A stretch of DNA of 64,000 nt. Origin: Candidatus Izemoplasmatales bacterium (GTDB taxonomy: Bacteria; Bacillota_I; Bacilli_A; Izemoplasmatales; Hujiaoplasmataceae). The notes beneath the pieces are model-generated. The model was not told where the DNA came from, did no database searches, and saw nothing but the letters and a program-made list of their open reading frames with translations. The stretch is taken from assembly GCA_041649275.1 (NCBI GenBank), contig JBAZNL010000002.1, forward strand, positions 62,001 to 126,000, written 5' to 3'. Both the position numbers and the translations under genes were made by a program. Shown one piece after another: positions 18,065 to 26,456 of this stretch; the stretch's first letter is position 1, and each line of letters starts with the position of its first letter.

Positions 18065-19561
18065 ATGACGAACGCTTTACACGATCACGCTCCGCTCGTG
18101 GGCCGCGCCCATTTTTTGCCGTTGTCGGAGCCGGATGCGGGGATGCTTCGCATGCCTCCGGAGCCGGCGCGGGAACGCGCCAGGCTCGCGGACGCCTTCG
18201 AACGAACCGCGGAGCGCTATCGCACGATGCTGTCGTCGACGCATCGGCCATCGCTTGCAGATACCCTCAGGTTCCATGCGGCGATCGTCGCCGATCCCGA
18301 TCTTCAGGAAACGGCGTACGGCTTCGTCGACGACGGTCTGCCGGCTGAGACGGCGCTCGAGCGCTCCTTTGGAGAGGCGATCGGTCGCGTCGGCCGCCTG
18401 GGCGGCTATTTGGGCGCGCGCGCCGAAGACTTCCGCGAGGTTCGCGACCGCGTCATGGACAAGCTGTCCGGAACCCATGTCCAGGGCGACAGGATCCGGT
18501 TCCACGAACCGACCGTCGTCGTCTGCGATCGACTCACGTTCGACGCGTTGACGCACTTCGACATCGAACACGTCGTCGCCGTCCTTGCCGCCGACGGCGG
18601 CCTCAACTCTCACGCCGCCATCATCCTGCAATCGGAGGGCATCGCGGTCGTCATCGACCCCTACCTCGCCGCCGCCGCCCGCGACGGCGAGATCATCGCC
18701 GTGCAGGTACGGCGCGCCTCATCGGGCGAAGGCGTAGCCGCCGCCCGGACGACCATCGCAGACGGGATCGAGATCGAGGTGGCACCCCTCGTCAACGCGC
18801 TCGCCGAGACGTCCAGACCGGGTTTCGCGGCGTTCGCCGGCATCGGGTTGATCCGGACCGAATTCGCCGCCCTCGCCTCGGGGCGTTTCCCGACGCTCGA
18901 GGAGCAGTACGAAAGCTATCGCCGGATCGCGACCACGATACCCGGAAAGCCGGTCTGCTTCCGACTGTTCGACGTCGCCCCCGACAAACCCGTCGCCCAC
19001 AACGAGAAAAGGATCTACGGCGCCCGATACCTCGTGGAGCATCCCGCGATCCTCGAAGACCAGCTGACCGCGCTGCTGATGACGGCCGTCGGACATGAGG
19101 TCGAAATCCTGGTGCCGATGGTCGAGAATCCCGCCGACTGGAACTTCATCCACCGCTGCGCCGGCATCTGCGCCGAACGCGTCCGCGAGCTTTGCGGCGT
19201 CGAAGGCGTCGACTACCGACTCGGCGCGATGATCGAGAGCGCGGCCGCAATCCGGGCTTTTCCATCCTTCGCCGACGTGCGTTTCGTGTCGATCGGGTCG
19301 AACGATCTCGTCGCCGACCTTTTCGCCCTACTCAGAGAACGGGAGGGATTCGATCCGAACCTCTTTCTCGATCCGCTCTTCCTCGAGGCCGTCGCCCGCG
19401 TCGTCGCCGAGGCGGAACGGCTCGGGATCCGCGTCTCGGTCTGCGGCGGAGCGGCGGACGACGCAGCCGCGATCCGCGGCTGCGTCCGCGCCGGCATCCG
19501 CCATTTCGTGCCCTCGGTGTCGGCCGCCTATTCGGTCATTCCCACTCTCGCCCGCGGTTGA
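18065..19561 (+). CDS. PTS enzyme I-like PEP-utilising protein, shortened and divergent
   Basis: 498 residues, versus about 570 for enzyme I (EI). It follows the EI layout: an N-terminal helical region, the swivelling phospho-His domain with GGLNSHAAI (the His equivalent to EI His189, about residue 183), then a PEP-binding barrel with GIGLIRTEF, RLFDVAPDKP, PMVEN, GAMIES, SIGSNDL and SVCGGAAD. The catalytic Cys is kept, but the usual CGE is CGG. No HPr or EII gene is nearby. It may be an EI-type regulator or a phosphotransferase with another partner. It has its own promoter at 18030 and a short terminator at 19565. Confidence 0.8.
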   Translation: MTNALHDHAPLVGRAHFLPLSEPDAGMLRMPPEPARERARLADAFERTAERYRTMLSSTHRPSLADTLRFHAAIVADPDLQETAYGFVDDGLPAETALERSFGEAIGRVGRLGGYLGARAEDFREVRDRVMDKLSGTHVQGDRIRFHEPTVVVCDRLTFDALTHFDIEHVVAVLAADGGLNSHAAIILQSEGIAVVIDPYLAAAARDGEIIAVQVRRASSGEGVAAARTTIADGIEIEVAPLVNALAETSRPGFAAFAGIGLIRTEFAALASGRFPTLEEQYESYRRIATTIPGKPVCFRLFDVAPDKPVAHNEKRIYGARYLVEHPAILEDQLTALLMTAVGHEVEILVPMVENPADWNFIHRCAGICAERVRELCGVEGVDYRLGAMIESAAAIRAFPSFADVRFVSIGSNDLVADLFALLREREGFDPNLFLDPLFLEAVARVVAEAERLGIRVSVCGGAADDAAAIRGCVRAGIRHFVPSVSAAYSVIPTLARG

Positions 19562-19564
19562 CCG

Positions 19565-19581
19565 CCGCGAACCGCGGTTTT
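19565..19581 (+). terminator. short terminator after the enzyme I-like gene
   Basis: Stem CCGCG / CGCGG with a 3-base loop and four T. It is weak but correctly placed. Confidence 0.5.
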
Positions 19582-19594
19582 CATCCCGCGGCGA

Positions 19595-19623
19595 TTGAAA
19601 GTTCAGGATTTCGATGCTATAAT
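19595..19623 (+). promoter_or_regulatory. sigma-70-type promoter of glmS
   Basis: TTGAAA, 17-base spacer, TATAAT. The expected 5' leader to the ATG at 19668 is under 40 bases, too short for a glmS ribozyme. Confidence 0.85.
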
Positions 19624-19667
19624 TGTGATACTATCCGTGCCAACGGTGCGGTCGGAGGAAGTCCATC

Positions 19668-21470
19668 ATGTGCGGAATCGTCGGGTATCTCGGACGCGAC
19701 AAGGCGTCCGACATCATCATCGCGGGACTGGAAAAACTGGAATACCGCGGCTATGATTCCTGCGGCATCTGTTTCTACGACGAAGACGCCCGCCGTTTCG
19801 TCATGTACAAGGACAAGGGACGCGTCGCCCATCTCAAGCTCGACTTCAACTACGACATGTGCAACGGCCTCGGCATCGGCCATACGCGCTGGGCGACCCA
19901 CGGTGTCCCGAACCAGATCAACTCCCACCCCCACTACTCGACGGGGGACCGTTTCGCCGTGGTCCACAACGGCGTCATCGAGAACTACAAGGAACTGACC
20001 GACCGGTATCTCGAGGGCGTGCGTTTCGTGAGCGAGACGGACACCGAGGTGATCGCCAACCTGATCGCGCGGTTCGCGGAGAGCATGCCCGTCGAAGATG
20101 CGATCCGAAAGACCCTGTCGGTCCTCGAAGGGTCCTACGCGCTCCTCGTCGTCGATACGTCGGATCCCCACAAACTCTATGCGGCGAAGAACAAGTCGCC
20201 CCTCCTGCTCGGCGTCGGCAAGCGCGGCGTGACGCTCGCTTCGGACGTGATGGCGCTCGTCGGCTATGCCGACCAGTACTTCCCGATCGAGGACAAGACC
20301 TTCACCGTCGTCGGCGAGAAGGACGGCATCGCCTGCTTCGCCCTCTACGACATCATCGGCCGCCCGGTCGAAAGCCAGTTTATGACGATCGACCTCGTCC
20401 TCGACGAGATCGGCAAGGGCGGATACAGCCACTACATGCTCAAGGAGATCTGCGAACAGCCGTCAGTCGTCCGCAAGATCGCCTCGAAGTACATCGCCGA
20501 TGACGGCCGGATCCTCCTCGATCCGGAGTTGAAGTCCTGGTTTTCGGATGCGGAGCGCGTCTACGTGATCGCCGCCGGCACCAGCATGCACGCCGGTTTC
20601 GTCGGCAAGTACCTGCTCGAGAACCTTGCCGGCATTCCCGTCGAGGTCTTCATCGCCAGCGAGTTCGCGTACAATCCGCCGCTGCTCGTGAAGAATCCGC
20701 TGTTCGTCTTCATCTCGCAGTCGGGCGAAACCGCCGACCTGCGCGCCTGTCTGCTCGACGTCAAGCGACGCGGCTACAGGACCGTGACGATCACCAACGT
20801 CGCGACCTCGACGCTGGCGCGCGAATCCGACAAGTTCCTCGAGATCCACGCCGGTCCGGAGATCGCCGTCGCTTCGACGAAAGCCTACGTCGGCCAGATC
20901 GTGATCCTCGCCGTCATCGCCGTCGCCCTCTGCCCCAATCCGGCGTTCGACCTGCGCCACGAACTCGCCCGGGTCGCCGTCGCGATGGATGCGATCATCG
21001 ACAAGCGCGAATTCATCCACGGACTCGTCCGAAACAAGATCGCCAAACGCAACTGCTTCTACATCGGCCGCGGCCTCGACTACTTCGCGTGCCTGGAGGC
21101 GGCGCTGAAGCTGAAGGAGATCTCCTACATTCAGACCGAAGGCTTCGCCGCCGGCGAACTGAAGCACGGTACGATCGCCCTGATCGAGAACGGCGTGCCG
21201 GTGATCGCGATCATCTCGCAGAAGGCGATCGCGAAACTGACCCGCTCGAACATCCGCGAAGTCTGCGCCCGCGGCGCCGAGAAACTCGTGATCTCCCTCA
21301 ATTCCGTCGCCGATCCGACGGACGAGATCGTGCTCATGGACGTCCACGAGGCACTGACCCCGCTCCTCACCATCATCCCCACCCAGCTGATCTCCTTCTA
21401 CGCCGCGCTCGATCTCGGACGCGACATCGACAAACCGCGCAACCTCGCGAAATCCGTCACGGTGGAATGA
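19668..21470 (+). CDS. glmS: glutamine-fructose-6-phosphate aminotransferase
   Basis: First step of hexosamine synthesis: fructose-6-P plus glutamine gives glucosamine-6-P. It has 600 residues. The N-terminal Ntn glutaminase has the nucleophile Cys2 (MCGIVGYLG), with GHTRWATHG at about 71 and HNGVIEN at about 103. The C-terminal part holds two SIS isomerase domains (SQSGETADLRACL at about 350; YIQTEGFAAGELKHGTIAL at about 486) and a C-terminal KSVTVE tail. It leads the glmS-glmM-glmU cluster, with glmM starting one base after its stop. Confidence 0.97.
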   Translation: MCGIVGYLGRDKASDIIIAGLEKLEYRGYDSCGICFYDEDARRFVMYKDKGRVAHLKLDFNYDMCNGLGIGHTRWATHGVPNQINSHPHYSTGDRFAVVHNGVIENYKELTDRYLEGVRFVSETDTEVIANLIARFAESMPVEDAIRKTLSVLEGSYALLVVDTSDPHKLYAAKNKSPLLLGVGKRGVTLASDVMALVGYADQYFPIEDKTFTVVGEKDGIACFALYDIIGRPVESQFMTIDLVLDEIGKGGYSHYMLKEICEQPSVVRKIASKYIADDGRILLDPELKSWFSDAERVYVIAAGTSMHAGFVGKYLLENLAGIPVEVFIASEFAYNPPLLVKNPLFVFISQSGETADLRACLLDVKRRGYRTVTITNVATSTLARESDKFLEIHAGPEIAVASTKAYVGQIVILAVIAVALCPNPAFDLRHELARVAVAMDAIIDKREFIHGLVRNKIAKRNCFYIGRGLDYFACLEAALKLKEISYIQTEGFAAGELKHGTIALIENGVPVIAIISQKAIAKLTRSNIREVCARGAEKLVISLNSVADPTDEIVLMDVHEALTPLLTIIPTQLISFYAALDLGRDIDKPRNLAKSVTVE

Positions 21471-21471
21471 C

Positions 21472-22779
21472 ATGGGCCGCTATTTCGGAACCGATGGCAT
21501 CCGCGGTGAATACGGCGTCTTTCTGACCGAGGACGTCGCCTTCCGTCTGGGCAGGAGCCTGCGAACACTCGGTGTCCCCGTCGTCGTCGTCGGCCGCGAT
21601 ACGCGCGCTTCGGGACCGGTCCTGGCCGCTTCCGTCATCCGCGGCGCGACGTCCGCCGGCATCGACGCGATCGACCTCGGCGTCGTCTCGACGCCCGCGC
21701 TCTCCTATCTCTCGGGCCGTCTCGAAGCGGTCGGCGTGATGATCACCGCGAGCCACAACCCCTATCAGGACAACGGCCTGAAGGTGTTCGGAAAAGGCAG
21801 GAAGCTATTCGAACGCGAAGAGGGAGCCCTCGAGGACGACATCGCCGGCCTGCATGAACAGACCCCGCCGGACCGTCCCGGAAAGCTTCTCCCCGGAATC
21901 GACGCCGTCGGCCTGTACGGCGATCTGCTCCGCCGGGTGTTGTGCCCGAGCGCCCTCAGGGTCGCGCTCGACTGCGCCAACGGTTCGACCTGGGCGATCG
22001 CCCCGCGTTTCTTCCGCATGACCGGCTGCGACCTCCGCCTGACGGGCGTCGAACCCGACGGCAAGAACATCAACCTCGGCGTCGGCTCGACCCACATCGA
22101 TCATCTGCGCTCCTTCGCCCATGCGGAGGGATGCGACGTCGGCTTCGCCTTCGACGGCGACGGCGACCGGCTGATCGCGGTCGACGGAACCGGCGCGGTC
22201 TACGACGGCGACATGCTCGTCTACGTGATCGCGGTCGACCTCAAGACGAGGGGCCTCCTCAACCACGACCGCGTCGCCCTGACGAAGATGAGCAACCTCG
22301 GCCTCGTCAAGGCGCTCGCCCGCCGGGGCATCGACGTCGTCACGACCGATGTCGGCGACAAGCACGTGCTCGAGGCGATGGAGGCGGCCGACTACACCGT
22401 CGGCGGCGAAAACTCGGGTCACATCATCGACCGCCACCTGCTCAACACCGGCGACGGCGTCCTGAACGCCCTCCACCTTCTGTCGATCATGGAGCGGACG
22501 AAATCGTCCCTCGCGGCGCTCACGGCCGACGTACGGCTCTATCCCGACCGTCTCGTGAACGTGAGAAACGTCGACAAGGCCCTCGCCGACGATCCCGCCG
22601 TCAAGGCGGCCGCGGCTTCCGTCGCGGCCCGTCTCGGCACCGACGGGAAGGTCCTGGTCCGCGCCTCCGGCACCGAACCGCTGATCCGCGTCTCGGTCTC
22701 CGCCCCGACGCCGGAAGAAGTCGACGAAGGCATCGCCGCCATCGTCGCCGTCATCGAAACGCTCCGCAACAGCCGTTAG
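21472..22779 (+). CDS. glmM: phosphoglucosamine mutase
   Basis: Second hexosamine step: glucosamine-6-P to glucosamine-1-P. It has 435 residues, the usual size. It shows the N-terminal GTDGIRGEYG signature, the phosphoserine loop TASHNPYQDNG (Ser about 94), the Mg loop DGDGDR (about 228-233), the sugar-binding GGENSGHII (about 318) and the phosphate-binding RASGTEPLIRV near the C terminus. The serine context distinguishes GlmM from phosphoglucomutase. It lies between glmS and glmU in one operon. Confidence 0.96.
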   Translation: MGRYFGTDGIRGEYGVFLTEDVAFRLGRSLRTLGVPVVVVGRDTRASGPVLAASVIRGATSAGIDAIDLGVVSTPALSYLSGRLEAVGVMITASHNPYQDNGLKVFGKGRKLFEREEGALEDDIAGLHEQTPPDRPGKLLPGIDAVGLYGDLLRRVLCPSALRVALDCANGSTWAIAPRFFRMTGCDLRLTGVEPDGKNINLGVGSTHIDHLRSFAHAEGCDVGFAFDGDGDRLIAVDGTGAVYDGDMLVYVIAVDLKTRGLLNHDRVALTKMSNLGLVKALARRGIDVVTTDVGDKHVLEAMEAADYTVGGENSGHIIDRHLLNTGDGVLNALHLLSIMERTKSSLAALTADVRLYPDRLVNVRNVDKALADDPAVKAAAASVAARLGTDGKVLVRASGTEPLIRVSVSAPTPEEVDEGIAAIVAVIETLRNSR

Positions 22780-22806
22780 CTACCGTCCACATACAGGGGG
22801 ATCCAC

Positions 22807-24201
22807 ATGAAAAGATACGCCGTCATTCTAGCCGCGGGCAAAGGCACCCGCATGAAGACCGAACTGCCGAAGTGCGCCTATCCGCTGATCCGCAAGCCGA
22901 TGATCGCCTACATCGTCGAGAACGTCCGCAACACGCGCATGTTCGACGAGATCGTCGTCGTGGTCGGGCACAAGCGCGAGATCATCCAGGACATCCTCGG
23001 GGACTCCGTCCGCTATGCGGTCCAAGCCGAGCAGCTCGGCACCGGGCATGCGGTCATGGCCGCGGAGGAACTCGTCGCGGATCGCGAAGGCGACGTGATG
23101 ATCCTGCCGGGCGACATGCCCTTGATCGATTCCGCCGTCTGCGAGAAGGCCCTTCAGGAGCACCACGACCGGCGTCACGACCTGACGATCGTGACCACGC
23201 GCGTGGACGATCCGTTCGGCTACGGCCGCATCATCCGGAACGAGTCCGGCTATCTCGAATCGATCATCGAGGAGCACGAGGCCACCCAGGCGCAGCGCGC
23301 GATCGACGAGATCAACACCGGCATCTACGTGGTCCGGACGAACGTGCTGTTCGATTCGCTCAAGAAGATCAACAACGACAACAAGAAGCGCGAGTACTAC
23401 CTGACCGACATCGTCAAGGTGGCGAAGGCCGACGAGTTCGTCCTCGGCACCTACTTCCTGAAGGATTCGACCAAGGCGATGGGCGTGAACGACCTCTACG
23501 CGCTGTCGATCGCCGAAGCGAAGCTCCGCCTCAAGATCAACCGCGGACACATGCTGAACGGGGTCGCGATGATCAACCCCGAGACGATTACGATCGGTCA
23601 CAACGTCGTGATCGAGGAAAACGTCATGATCAACCCGAACTCCTTCATCACCGGCAATTCGGTGATCCGCAAGGGGGCGGTGATCGGCCCGAACACCGAG
23701 ATCCACGAGAGCACGATCGGCGAAAACGTGACGTGCCGGCATTCGATCGTCTTCAACTCGGTCGTCCATGAGAACACCACCGTCGGTCCGTTCGCCCACC
23801 TGCGCGACGGTGCCGACATCGGCCCGAACAACCGCATCGGCAACTTCGTCGAGGTGAAGAAGTCGTCCACCGGGGAACACACCAAGGCCTCGCACCTCGC
23901 CTATATCGGCGACACCACCTGCGGTTCGCGGGTGAATTTCGGCTGCGGTTCGGTCACGGTCAACTACGACGGCGTCCACAAGTACCAGACGGTCATCGGC
24001 GACGACGTCTTCATCGGCTGCAACGTCAACCTGATCGCGCCGATCCGGGTCGAGGACAAGGCCTTCATCGCCGCCGGCTCGACTCTCAACATGAACGTGC
24101 CCAAGGGCGCCCTGGCGATCGCCCGCGCCTACCAGGTGAACAAGGAAGACTATGTACGGACCCTGCAGGACCGCATGTCCGGCGAGAAAAAGTCCGAATG
24201 A
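22807..24201 (+). CDS. glmU: bifunctional GlmU (GlcN-1-P acetyltransferase / GlcNAc-1-P uridyltransferase)
   Basis: Last two steps to UDP-GlcNAc, the precursor of peptidoglycan and teichoic-type polymers. It has 464 residues. The N-terminal uridyltransferase has LAAGKGTRMKTELPK (about 7-21), QLGTGHAV and DMPL. The C-terminal left-handed beta-helix has hexapeptide repeats, HLAYIGD and NFGCGSVTVNYDG for acetyl-CoA binding. AGGGGGATCC precedes the ATG. It completes the pathway begun by glmS and glmM. Confidence 0.97.
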   Translation: MKRYAVILAAGKGTRMKTELPKCAYPLIRKPMIAYIVENVRNTRMFDEIVVVVGHKREIIQDILGDSVRYAVQAEQLGTGHAVMAAEELVADREGDVMILPGDMPLIDSAVCEKALQEHHDRRHDLTIVTTRVDDPFGYGRIIRNESGYLESIIEEHEATQAQRAIDEINTGIYVVRTNVLFDSLKKINNDNKKREYYLTDIVKVAKADEFVLGTYFLKDSTKAMGVNDLYALSIAEAKLRLKINRGHMLNGVAMINPETITIGHNVVIEENVMINPNSFITGNSVIRKGAVIGPNTEIHESTIGENVTCRHSIVFNSVVHENTTVGPFAHLRDGADIGPNNRIGNFVEVKKSSTGEHTKASHLAYIGDTTCGSRVNFGCGSVTVNYDGVHKYQTVIGDDVFIGCNVNLIAPIRVEDKAFIAAGSTLNMNVPKGALAIARAYQVNKEDYVRTLQDRMSGEKKSE

Positions 24202-24214
24202 CGGTCGATTTCCG

Positions 24215-24243
24215 TTGACACCGGAAGCGATCCGTATTATAAT
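24215..24243 (+). promoter_or_regulatory. consensus promoter of infC-rpmI-rplT
   Basis: A perfect TTGACA (24215-24220), 17-base spacer and perfect TATAAT (24238-24243), the best match to consensus in the window. Confidence 0.95.
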
Positions 24244-24249
24244 GTAACA

Positions 24250-24387
24250 GGTTGAAAAAGTAGAAAGAAGAAGCACCCGCTTCTCACCCGATCGCCGAAG
24301 CGATGGGTCCTGGCTACGCAGTCATCTGTGCGACTTGGGCGGGTACATTCTGTATCCGCTTTTCATTTCCGTAAGGGGGGGTTCGCA
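24250..24387 (+). promoter_or_regulatory. infC leader RNA (L20-leader type)
   Basis: About 138 transcribed bases precede infC. They contain the AAGCACCCGCTTCTCACC motif (from about 24272), which is common in Bacillota infC leaders, and a later GGGCGGGTA that can pair with CACCCGC. In B. subtilis the L20 protein binds such a leader to repress the operon. The assignment here rests on position and motif; I did not fold it fully. Confidence 0.7.
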
Positions 24388-24948
24388 ATTTACAACAACA
24401 GTAAACCGGTCAAGAAGGACGACACCTTGGTCAACGAGCAGATCCGCTTCCGCGAAGTGCTCGTGATCGGTTCGGAAGGCCAGCAGTTCGGCGTCAAGCC
24501 GATCCGCGAGGCTCTCTTCATCGCGTCGAAGGAAGGCCTCGACCTCGTGTGCGTCGCACCGGGAGCCGTACCTCCCGTCTGCAAGCTGCTCGACTACAGC
24601 AAGTACCGCTACGAACAGCAGCGCAAGGCCCGCGAAGCCAAGAAGAACCAGAAGATCGTCGAACTCAAGGAGATCCGGCTCACTGCGGTCATCGACACCC
24701 ACGATTTCGAGACCAAGGTCAGGAACGGCGTCAAGTTCCTCGACCATGGCGACAAGCTGAAGATTTCCGTCCGTCTGCCCAACCGCGCGCCGGCCCCGCT
24801 GGTCGTCCAGGGCAAGGACGTCCTGAACAAGTTCGCCGCGCTATGCAAGGAAGTCGGCGACATCGAGAAGGACATCGTCCACGAGGGACGGTATCTGACC
24901 ATCCATCTCACCCCGAAGAAAAAACCACAGGCACAGAGGAGCGAATGA
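24388..24948 (+). CDS. infC: translation initiation factor IF-3, AUU start
   Basis: Binds the 30S subunit, checks the start codon and prevents early subunit joining. It has 186 residues. The start is ATT at 24388, with TAAGGGGGG seven bases upstream and the typical IF-3 opening (VNEQIRFREVLVIG a few residues later). AUU starts let IF-3 limit its own synthesis, so this start is functional rather than an error. The linker is KYRYEQQRKAREAKKNQK (about 72-89), followed by the C-terminal domain with KLKISVRLPNRA. The stop is one base before rpmI. Confidence 0.96.
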   Translation: MYNNSKPVKKDDTLVNEQIRFREVLVIGSEGQQFGVKPIREALFIASKEGLDLVCVAPGAVPPVCKLLDYSKYRYEQQRKAREAKKNQKIVELKEIRLTAVIDTHDFETKVRNGVKFLDHGDKLKISVRLPNRAPAPLVVQGKDVLNKFAALCKEVGDIEKDIVHEGRYLTIHLTPKKKPQAQRSE

Positions 24949-24949
24949 C

Positions 24950-25147
24950 ATGCCGAAGTTCAAATCCCATTCCGGGACCAAGAAGAGACTGAAGAAGACG
25001 GGCAGCGGCAAGCTGCTGCGCGCCAGCACGTTCGGCGGACATCTGATGACGCACAAGAGCACGAAGCAGAACCGCCAGCACCGCCACAAGGAAACCGTGA
25101 CCAACTCCGACCTCAAGCGGATCCGTCAGCAGGTTCCGTACCTTTGA
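24950..25147 (+). CDS. rpmI: 50S ribosomal protein L35
   Basis: A 65-residue, very basic protein of the large subunit. It has the family opening MPKFKSHSGTKKRLKKTGSGK and the HLMTHKSTKQNRQHR segment. It lies in the conserved order infC-rpmI-rplT and is translationally coupled to infC (one base apart). Confidence 0.98.
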   Translation: MPKFKSHSGTKKRLKKTGSGKLLRASTFGGHLMTHKSTKQNRQHRHKETVTNSDLKRIRQQVPYL

Positions 25148-25167
25148 GAAAGAGCAGGAACTGAACC

Positions 25168-25527
25168 ATGCCGAGAGTGAAGGGTGGCTATGCCACCAGA
25201 AGAAGAAGAAACAGACTCCTGAAGCTCGCGAAGGGCTACTTCGGAGCGAAGCACATCCTGTTCAAGACCGCCAAGGAACAGGTCATGAACTCGATGGCGT
25301 ACGCGTACCGCGACCGTCGCCGCAAGAAGAGAGACTTCCGCAAGCTCTGGATCACCCGCATCAACGCCGCCGCCCGGCTGAACGAACTCAGCTATTCGCG
25401 GCTCGTGAACGGCCTCAACGTCGCCAAGATCGAAGTCAACCGCAAGATCCTCGCCGACCTCGCCGTCAACGACCCGAAGGGGTTCGCGTCGCTCTGCGAC
25501 CAGGCCAAGAAGGCCCTCGCCAAGTAA
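25168..25527 (+). CDS. rplT: 50S ribosomal protein L20
   Basis: A 119-residue basic protein needed early in 50S assembly, and the expected autoregulator of this operon through the leader at 24250. It has the typical [19 protein letters not shown] opening, followed by [17 protein letters not shown] and [15 protein letters not shown]. It is followed by a strong terminator at 25539. Confidence 0.98.
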   Translation: MPRVKGGYATRRRRNRLLKLAKGYFGAKHILFKTAKEQVMNSMAYAYRDRRRKKRDFRKLWITRINAAARLNELSYSRLVNGLNVAKIEVNRKILADLAVNDPKGFASLCDQAKKALAK

Positions 25528-25538
25528 ATCCCGAAGAA

Positions 25539-25561
25539 AGCCCAGCGATGGGCTTTTTTTT
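25539..25561 (+). terminator. terminator of infC-rpmI-rplT
   Basis: Stem AGCCC / GGGCT with a 6-base loop, then eight T. Confidence 0.9.
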
Positions 25562-25667
25562 CACCTTCCGGACGGTGGCGGGAAGTCTCGTCCGATCCGC
25601 CGAAATTTGATGCGTCATCGATGGCGTTTTATGGTATCATAATAATGATAGGGAAGGGGGGATCGCC

Positions 25668-26456
25668 ATGCGCGAACCCGTCGTCGTCTGCGCCGACATC
25701 ACGAAGACGTTCCGAATGTCGAAGAAGCAGCAACGGATCGAACATACGAAGGATCCGATCAAAGTCGCCGTGAAGCATCTGTCGTTCACGGCCAACAAGG
25801 GAGAGATCTACGGCCTGCTCGGCCCGAACGGTGCCGGCAAGACCACCGCCCTCCGCTGCATCTCGACGTTGATCCGGCCCGACGAGGGCGACGTCATCGT
25901 CGCCGGCCATTCCGTCAAGAACGATCCTGAACGGGTCCGCGGCCGGATCGGTTTCCTCACCTCCGACCTCAAGCTCGAGGATTTCTTCACTCCCGACTAC
26001 CTGTACGACTACTTCGCCAGGCTGCACGGCGTTCCCGCGGAAAAGGCCGCGGAGCGCAAGCGCATCTTCTTCGAGCAGTTCGGCATCGCCAAGTTCGCCG
26101 AGGTCAAGGTCGGCGAACTGTCGACCGGCATGCGCCAGAAAGTGCAGATCGCGATCGCGCTGGTGCACGATCCCGACGTCATCGTCTTCGACGAACCCAC
26201 CAACGGCCTCGACATCCTCACCGCCCGCGTCGTGACCGACTATCTGAAGGAACTGCGCGACGCCGGCAAGACGATCATCGTCTCCACCCACATCTTCAGT
26301 CTCGTCGAACGGATCTGCGACCGCGTCGGGATCATCGTCGACGGTCGGCTCGTGCACGAGCGCGACTTCGCCGAGACCGCGACCGACGAGATCGGCCTTG
26401 AGGAACTGTTCTTCCAGCTCGTGGCGGCGGAAAGCGGGGAACGTGCCGATGCGTAA
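25668..26456 (+). CDS. ABC exporter ATP-binding protein, NatA-like
   Basis: 262 residues. It has Walker A GPNGAGKTT (about 51-59), signature LSTGMRQKVQIA (about 150), Walker B VIVFDEPTNGLD (about 169) and switch His STHIF (about 205). The opening ADITKTFRMSKKQQR and the Q-loop region GFLTSDLKLEDFFTPDYLYDYF resemble NatA-type ATPases of Na+ extrusion systems. The permease gene overlaps its end by eight bases. The substrate cannot be read from sequence; NatA assignment is by similarity of layout. Confidence 0.88.
   Translation: MREPVVVCADITKTFRMSKKQQRIEHTKDPIKVAVKHLSFTANKGEIYGLLGPNGAGKTTALRCISTLIRPDEGDVIVAGHSVKNDPERVRGRIGFLTSDLKLEDFFTPDYLYDYFARLHGVPAEKAAERKRIFFEQFGIAKFAEVKVGELSTGMRQKVQIAIALVHDPDVIVFDEPTNGLDILTARVVTDYLKELRDAGKTIIVSTHIFSLVERICDRVGIIVDGRLVHERDFAETATDEIGLEELFFQLVAAESGERADA

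Noticed and set aside
19560..19667. glmS ribozyme upstream of glmS
   Set aside because: The leader after the promoter is under 40 bases, and no ribozyme-like sequence is seen.
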